Assembly: GCA_015233785.1 (NCBI GenBank)
Contig: JADFWT010000005.1
Location: 1 to 56,409 of the forward strand
Source: Magnetococcales bacterium
Lineage (GTDB): Bacteria > Pseudomonadota > Magnetococcia > Magnetococcales > JADFWT01
Direction of reading: 5' to 3'
Length of the DNA: 56,409 nt
The notes under the pieces were generated by a model. That model did not search any database and was not told the DNA's origin. It saw nothing but the letters and a program-made list of their open reading frames with translations. Shown here piece after piece: positions 52,192-56,409 of this stretch; the first letter of the stretch is position 1, and each line of letters starts with the position of its first letter. The position numbers and the translations under genes are program-made.

Positions 52192-54222
52192 ATGAATGCC
52201 CTGCCCAAAGCTCTAACGGAGATTTCCATGCCTCAGCCCCAAAATGGTGCCATGACCATGGCCGAAGCCCTGAAGTTAGCGCTGCAACACCATCAATCGG
52301 GCGCCCTGCAAGAGGCAGAAGGGATCTATCGGCAAATATTGGCGGCGGATCCCAGGCAGGTGGATGCGTTGCGTCTTATGGGGGTTCTGGCCCAACAGTG
52401 CGGCCAGTTCCCGATAGCGGAAACGTACTTGAATCAGGCTTTGGCAGTGGATCCCCATCTGGCCCCGGTGCTTCTTAATCTCGGCCAGGTATTACGTGAG
52501 ATGGGGCGGCCTGATGAAGCGGAGCAGCACTATCGACGCCTGTTGGCCATCACCCCAGAAGAGGTGCATGCATTGGGGCAACTGGGACGGTTGCTTTTGG
52601 ACCGTAAGGCGTATGATGAGGCAGAGCCGATGTTTCGACGGGCACTGGAGCTTCGTCCGGATCAGGTGGATGTGCTGAATAATCTTGGCAATTTGCTGAA
52701 GGCGCAGTGGCGTATGGAGGAGGCGCAAGTTTGCTATGAGAAGGCACTCTCACTGGATCCGGAACGGTTTGAGCTGCTGGTCAATATCGGCATGTTTTTT
52801 AAGGAGCATGACGAGCTTGAGCAGGCCATAGACTATTTAAAACGCGCTGAGGCTGTTCAACCGGATACCCTGATGGTCTGTGTTGAGATGGGTAATGCGC
52901 TTCTTGAGCAGTGCCGTTTTGACGATGTGATCAAGCTCTACCGGGACTATTTAAGTCGACATCCCGACGCAGAGATGGTGCACTCTAATCTAGTGATTAC
53001 CATGGACCATACGCCCTATTTGGATGATGCTGAGATTCAGGCGGAGCGGCGACGTTGGGGGAAGCAGTTTGGTGACTTGGGCGTTACGGAGACCCACAAC
53101 AACACCCCGGATCCTGAGCGGAAATTACGCATTGGGTATATCTCAGGCTATTTTTATGACCATTCGGCGGCCTACGCCTTTGCCGCGCCGATTCTTCATC
53201 ACAATCCTGAGGCGTATGAGGTGATCATCTATCGCAGCTCAACAACGGTCTCGGATGATTTTGTAACCGAGAAATTCAGGGCGGCGGCGAAGCATTGGCG
53301 TGAGGTGGGGCATCTGTCCGATGATGAATTGGAAGCGCTCATTCGCAAGGATCAGGTGGATATATTGATCGATTTGTCCGGGCAGGCGGTGCACAATCGA
53401 TTGCGAGTTTGTGCGCGGCGTCCGGCTCCCGTACAGATCTCTGCGTGGGGCTATCTGCATGGAACCGGCCTCACTGAGATAGACTACCTCTTCTCCGATA
53501 TCCACATGATACCCGAAGCGCAGACCGGTCATTTCGCCGAGCAGATCTATCATCTTCCCTGTGGGGCACATTTGATGGGATTCTGTCCATCACCAGACGT
53601 TGGGCCTTTGCCTGCCCTTAAAAATGGTTACATTACGATGGGCGCGATGGTGCGCCCAAATAAGTTAACGGAGCCAGTCATACCGCTCTGGGGAGAGGTG
53701 CTGCGCAAAATTCCTGAGAGTCGTTTTATTCTTAAGCTTCCAAATCGCAACATGCGTTACTTCACGAAGAAAATCATGGACCAATTTGCACAATGCGGTG
53801 TGGATATGGCGCGGGTGCATCTGAAAGGGTGGTCCACTCAGGAGGAGCACTTAAAGGTCTATAATGAGATCGACTTTCAACTCGACACCTACCCGGCCAG
53901 CGCCAGCATTACCGGCCTTGAATCGCTGCGGATGGGAACGCCATTGGTGGCCTGGAGCAGTGATTGCATGAACAGTCGTCTGCTCGCAGCCTATATGACG
54001 CATCTAGATATGGATGATTGGGTGGCCCACTCCCCGGAAGAGTATGTTCAGATCGCCATACGCAAGGCAAAAAATCTGCAAGAATTGGCTGATCTGAGCA
54101 CATCGCTTCGAGAGCGATTTGACGCCTCCATATTGGGGGACCATGCCGCCTATGCTCTGGCGGTAGAGCACGCCTATCGTGATGTCTGGCAGCGCTGGTG
54201 TTCCAAACAAATAACGAATTAA
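52192..54222 (+). CDS. TPR protein with GT41 O-GlcNAc-transferase-like domain
   Basis: 676 residues. Residues about 20-270 form seven or so TPR repeats (for example HYRRLLAITPEEVHALGQLG, NLGNLLKAQWRMEEAQVCYE). From about 310 the SPINDLY/OGT-type catalytic region begins: LRIGYISGYFYDHSAAYAFA, then ILIDLSGQAVHNRLRV, RRPAPVQISAWGYLHGTGL and LDTYPASASITGLESLRMGT. Such enzymes add sugars to Ser/Thr of proteins in the cytoplasm; bacterial members modify flagellins or adhesins or are of unknown target. The gene stands alone. Confidence 0.87.
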   Translation: MNALPKALTEISMPQPQNGAMTMAEALKLALQHHQSGALQEAEGIYRQILAADPRQVDALRLMGVLAQQCGQFPIAETYLNQALAVDPHLAPVLLNLGQVLREMGRPDEAEQHYRRLLAITPEEVHALGQLGRLLLDRKAYDEAEPMFRRALELRPDQVDVLNNLGNLLKAQWRMEEAQVCYEKALSLDPERFELLVNIGMFFKEHDELEQAIDYLKRAEAVQPDTLMVCVEMGNALLEQCRFDDVIKLYRDYLSRHPDAEMVHSNLVITMDHTPYLDDAEIQAERRRWGKQFGDLGVTETHNNTPDPERKLRIGYISGYFYDHSAAYAFAAPILHHNPEAYEVIIYRSSTTVSDDFVTEKFRAAAKHWREVGHLSDDELEALIRKDQVDILIDLSGQAVHNRLRVCARRPAPVQISAWGYLHGTGLTEIDYLFSDIHMIPEAQTGHFAEQIYHLPCGAHLMGFCPSPDVGPLPALKNGYITMGAMVRPNKLTEPVIPLWGEVLRKIPESRFILKLPNRNMRYFTKKIMDQFAQCGVDMARVHLKGWSTQEEHLKVYNEIDFQLDTYPASASITGLESLRMGTPLVAWSSDCMNSRLLAAYMTHLDMDDWVAHSPEEYVQIAIRKAKNLQELADLSTSLRERFDASILGDHAAYALAVEHAYRDVWQRWCSKQITN

Positions 54223-54529
54223 GGCTTTTTGTATCGCGCAGCCGACACCAAAACCTTGTGGGACTGAACGCCCACCATACAGGTTGCACCCTTGATATGG
54301 ATTTTTTACCCGGAAATCCTGGGATGATGATTGTGGATCTTCCGTCAGCTAACCAGCAAAAGAGTCCCGTAGCCTTCAGGGACGTATTGATGAGGAGCGT
54401 ATTTGGCTATAGTTTGATCCATTCGTCATAAAATCACAAGAATGGCAACGCTCAGGACAAAGCCTCCCTGCACCCCTGACGAAGGCTTCAGGGGCGACTT
54501 CAATTCGCATTTGTGTGATACCGATAAGA
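54223..54529. other. Intergenic region, no feature seen
   Basis: About 307 bases between the GT41 gene and the IS91 remnant. Short frames exist but none has a plausible start or recognisable sequence. One end of the IS91-type element may lie here; I could not identify it. Confidence 0.5.
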
Positions 54530-55319
54530 TCAGGGAGCCATGGCTCTTTTCCTCTCAATGCGCCGGATTAGGATGAGATGTCCCTTGCCGCAGTGCGTGC
54601 ATTTCATGGGATCTTTCGGTGGTTTCTGATCGCCGGCATCGTTTTCTGGGGGCTTGATGGAAGGCGGTTTTTCCAGTTGCAGAAGAAGCCGAATTCTCGC
54701 CACCAGTCTGCGCCGCGGGTGATGCCATAAGCCGCCATATCGGACCTTGTGGGACCCTTTGGGAAGGACGTGCTGGAGGAATCGGCGCATAAATTCTTCG
54801 CCGGTCACCGCGCAGCTCCGCCATCGGTTGCGTTTGCGATCCTTGTATCGGAAGGTGACGGTATCATCATCAAGCTTGATGATGCGGCAGTTGGTGATGG
54901 CGATGCGGAAGGCATATCGGGCCAGCAGATACTCCAGCACCGCCTTCTCACCCTGTACCCAGTGGGTGGCGTAAACCACCCACTCTCGCGTCCAGGCTGA
55001 TGTCGGTAGACAAAGATCCGGTCGCACCTTTTTCAGGGTGTCCATCACTTTTCCCCGGATCAACCGTGAAAGCACCTTGACGGGAATGAGGAAGTTTTTC
55101 CGCGCCGGATGCCAGGCTTCATTCTCCTCCTGGAGCCCACCGCCGGTGACCAGACAGTGGACGTGAGGATGATAGATGAGCTGTTGCGTCCACCCTTCTC
55201 CTCGGTTCGGCACTGCATGACGGCCTTGATGGCGCGTTATGGGAAGCAAGCGTGGAAGCCCCATAAGCTTTCAGATAACGCCCCGAGAAACGACGAATAA
55301 CATCGGCGAGTTCAATCAT
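54530..55319 (-). pseudogene. IS91-family transposase, internally deleted
   Basis: The ATG at 55319 starts IELADVIRRFSGRYLKAYGA, the usual IS91 transposase N-terminus. The frame is then lost. A second frame carries on from LPITRHQGRHAVPNR straight into YHPHVHCLVTGGGL, the HUH histidine motif, and then the Tyr-containing region and a C-terminal zinc pair (CTHCGKGHL). The N-terminal zinc-finger region, about 100 residues, is missing. The element cannot transpose on its own. Confidence 0.8.
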
Positions 55320-55465
55320 GACGGACCTCCTGACTCAAAGGCGCGGCGATAGTGGGCAGCAAGCTTTCTAACAGCGTAGATGTAGGTCTGCTGCGTTCGA
55401 GGCGTGAGGCCAGCCAGCTCCATGTCTTGGATCATGCGCTCTCTTAATGGGGTCTTCTTGGTCAT
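55316..55465 (-). pseudogene. N-terminal fragment of an IS91-associated tyrosine recombinase
   Basis: 49 residues from an ATG at 55465: TPLRERMIQDMELAGLTPRT, then QQTYIYAVRKLAAHY, the SAM-like core-binding domain of phage-type integrases that accompany IS91 elements. It ends at a TGA overlapping the transposase start. The catalytic domain is absent. Confidence 0.7.
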
Positions 55466-55488
55466 GGTGATATCCTCTACTCAGTGGG

Positions 55489-55857
55489 TTATGAGCGACC
55501 GGGATGGTCACCCTGAGGAAAGGATACTGGGAGGGAAGCGTTTCCAAAACGCTGTTGAAGTTGTGCAAGAAGAAGCCGAGCCTCACCTTCTTGACGGCCT
55601 TTGGCCATCATCTCTTTTGCAAAAATGGAGGCATACTGATCGGCTTCACCCGGAAACGCCTCCTCAGAAAATACCCGAACACCTTCCATATCAAAGTCCT
55701 CACGAGTTTGGATCAAATCGTTCTGAAGAACGTTGGGCGCGGGAAGCGCTTCAGGATCGTTGCCACCGTGATGGTCTCTTTGCCCCAAAACAGCACTCAA
55801 AAATGCGGACCCATCCCCCCATTCAGCACCCCATCCCAATTTCATCAAAAGCCCCAA
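55489..55857 (-). pseudogene. Possible Rpn/PD-(D/E)XK nuclease C-terminal remnant
   Basis: Only the C-terminal half is suggestive: DQYASIFAKEMMAKGRQEGE, then ARLLLAQLQQRFG, like the tail of Rpn-type recombination-promoting nucleases. The N-terminal half has no recognisable catalytic motif. Probably a decayed fragment. Confidence 0.35.
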
Positions 55858-56114
55858 CCCATGGATATCACAGCGTTTGGTTGCTCACTGAAACACCAAA
55901 CAGCACGAACCCCATAAAAAAAGTAATCAATACTCATTTTATCTCGGATACAGCGGCGAGATTTGATATAATAATTGCGCCAAAAATTCGAACGCGATAC
56001 ATCATGTAACCTTATCAATATGTATTTGATTATAGAAAAATTTATCCCCATGTAAACCCCATTTTTTCAATTGCAATCCACCCTGTCAATCCTAGCCGTT
56101 TTTTTGGTTATTTA

Positions 56115-56409
56115 TTCATCGGCATGGCGTCGATGAACCGCTCGTTTTGCGCTATTTTTCTGGCTCAAAGCCCTACTTGCTCACCGAGGAGATAGCATTG
56201 ACCACCCGACCTCCATCAAGGCCCAACGTAAGCGCGGGAGAGAAAAAGGCGTGAAGAGGCTAAACAACAGGCACAGGAGAAAGCCGAGCAGCGCCAGCGA
56301 GAGCAGGAACTGTCAAAACTGAGGAAAAAACATGGCCTGCCGGATAAACCATGGGATCCGCAGGATAATATGTTCAACCATCCCACTTCAATCGTGAATC
56401 GGGAGTTGG
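56115..56409 (+). pseudogene. Decayed fragment, possibly Uma2-like C-terminus, running off the edge
   Basis: One frame gives DEPLVLRYFSGSKPYLLTEE. A later frame gives a Lys/Glu/Gln-rich coiled coil (EEAKQQAQEKAEQRQREQEL) and LRKKHGLPDKPWDPQDN up to the last base. The combination recalls the end of Uma2-family nuclease-like proteins, but the frames are interrupted and the match is weak. The preceding 55858-56114 is AT-rich with nothing recognisable. Confidence 0.25.

Noticed and set aside
1-56409. CRISPR arrays, tRNA and rRNA genes
   Set aside because: Reading both strands by eye I found no regularly spaced repeats, no cloverleaf with a clear T-loop sequence and no rRNA signature. A covariance-model search would be needed to exclude a tRNA.
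28602-56409. Whole right half as one integrated conjugative element
   Set aside because: No transfer, replication or intact integrase gene and no flanking direct repeats were seen; only scattered remnants.

Overview
The window is a roughly 56 kb piece of a bacterial chromosome, most likely from the Pseudomonadota. Three heat-shock promoters match the alphaproteobacterial RpoH pattern CTTG-N17-CYTATNT. Together with the gene content this suggests an alphaproteobacterium or a deep relative such as the Magnetococcales, but no rRNA or marker gene is present to settle it.

Region 1 (1-6.9 kb). A cut-off membrane sensor gene, a prokaryotic pentameric ligand-gated ion channel, a GT-C-like membrane protein, and a small modification-type locus. 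That locus holds a PqqD/HprK-like kinase fusion and an NTP_transf_5-type nucleotidyltransferase, divergent from a 62-residue Tat-signal-like peptide whose predicted mature part is only nine residues.

Region 2 (7.0-28.6 kb). A coherent lipid locus and the most interesting part of the window. A minus-strand operon of nine genes, about 16.6 kb, encodes myo-inositol-1-phosphate synthase, a 2611-residue reducing type I polyketide synthase ending in an alpha-oxoamine synthase (serine-palmitoyltransferase fold), a DevB-like fusion protein, two DevC-like permeases, a DevA-like ATPase with a cyclic-nucleotide-binding domain, a TolC-like channel, a 3-ketodihydrosphingosine-reductase-like SDR and a CdsA-like CDP-diglyceride synthase. 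Four of its junctions are ATGA overlaps. Beside it lie a CDP-alcohol phosphatidyltransferase, a PimA-like GT4 glycosyltransferase, a methyltransferase, a six-helix membrane protein and an FGGY kinase. My reading is a polyketide-built sphingoid-like amino alcohol and/or a glycosylated inositol phospholipid, made and exported by one machine. It resembles a merger of the fumonisin (PKS/AOS/KDSR), inositol phospholipid (Ino1/PIPS/PimA) and heterocyst glycolipid (PKS/DevBCA-TolC) systems.

Region 3 (28.6-33.3 kb). A scar zone with an IS3-type end, a frameshifted TonB, a truncated TonB-dependent receptor, an arrestin-like protein, a lipoprotein, a serine-recombinase remnant, a YajD-like HNH protein and nhaR.

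Region 4 (33.5-51.2 kb). A stress-tolerance island: HtpX, a CaCA antiporter, two NhaA proteins (one lacking the key aspartates), an aldehyde dehydrogenase, three Hsp20 proteins (one membrane-anchored), a truncated J-protein, DnaK, RpoH, a broken M48 protease, an HtrA remnant and an intact DegP-like protease. It is interrupted by a deleted IS with 30 bp inverted repeats, ccdAB, parDE and phage-tail remnants. The island carries its own sigma-32 and several matching promoters, so it may be a self-contained heat-shock regulon.

Region 5 (51.2-56.4 kb). A hybrid-histidine-kinase remnant, a TPR/GT41 O-GlcNAc-transferase-like gene, and decayed IS91, integrase, Rpn-like and Uma2-like fragments running off the right edge. 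I saw no rRNA, tRNA or CRISPR array by eye.
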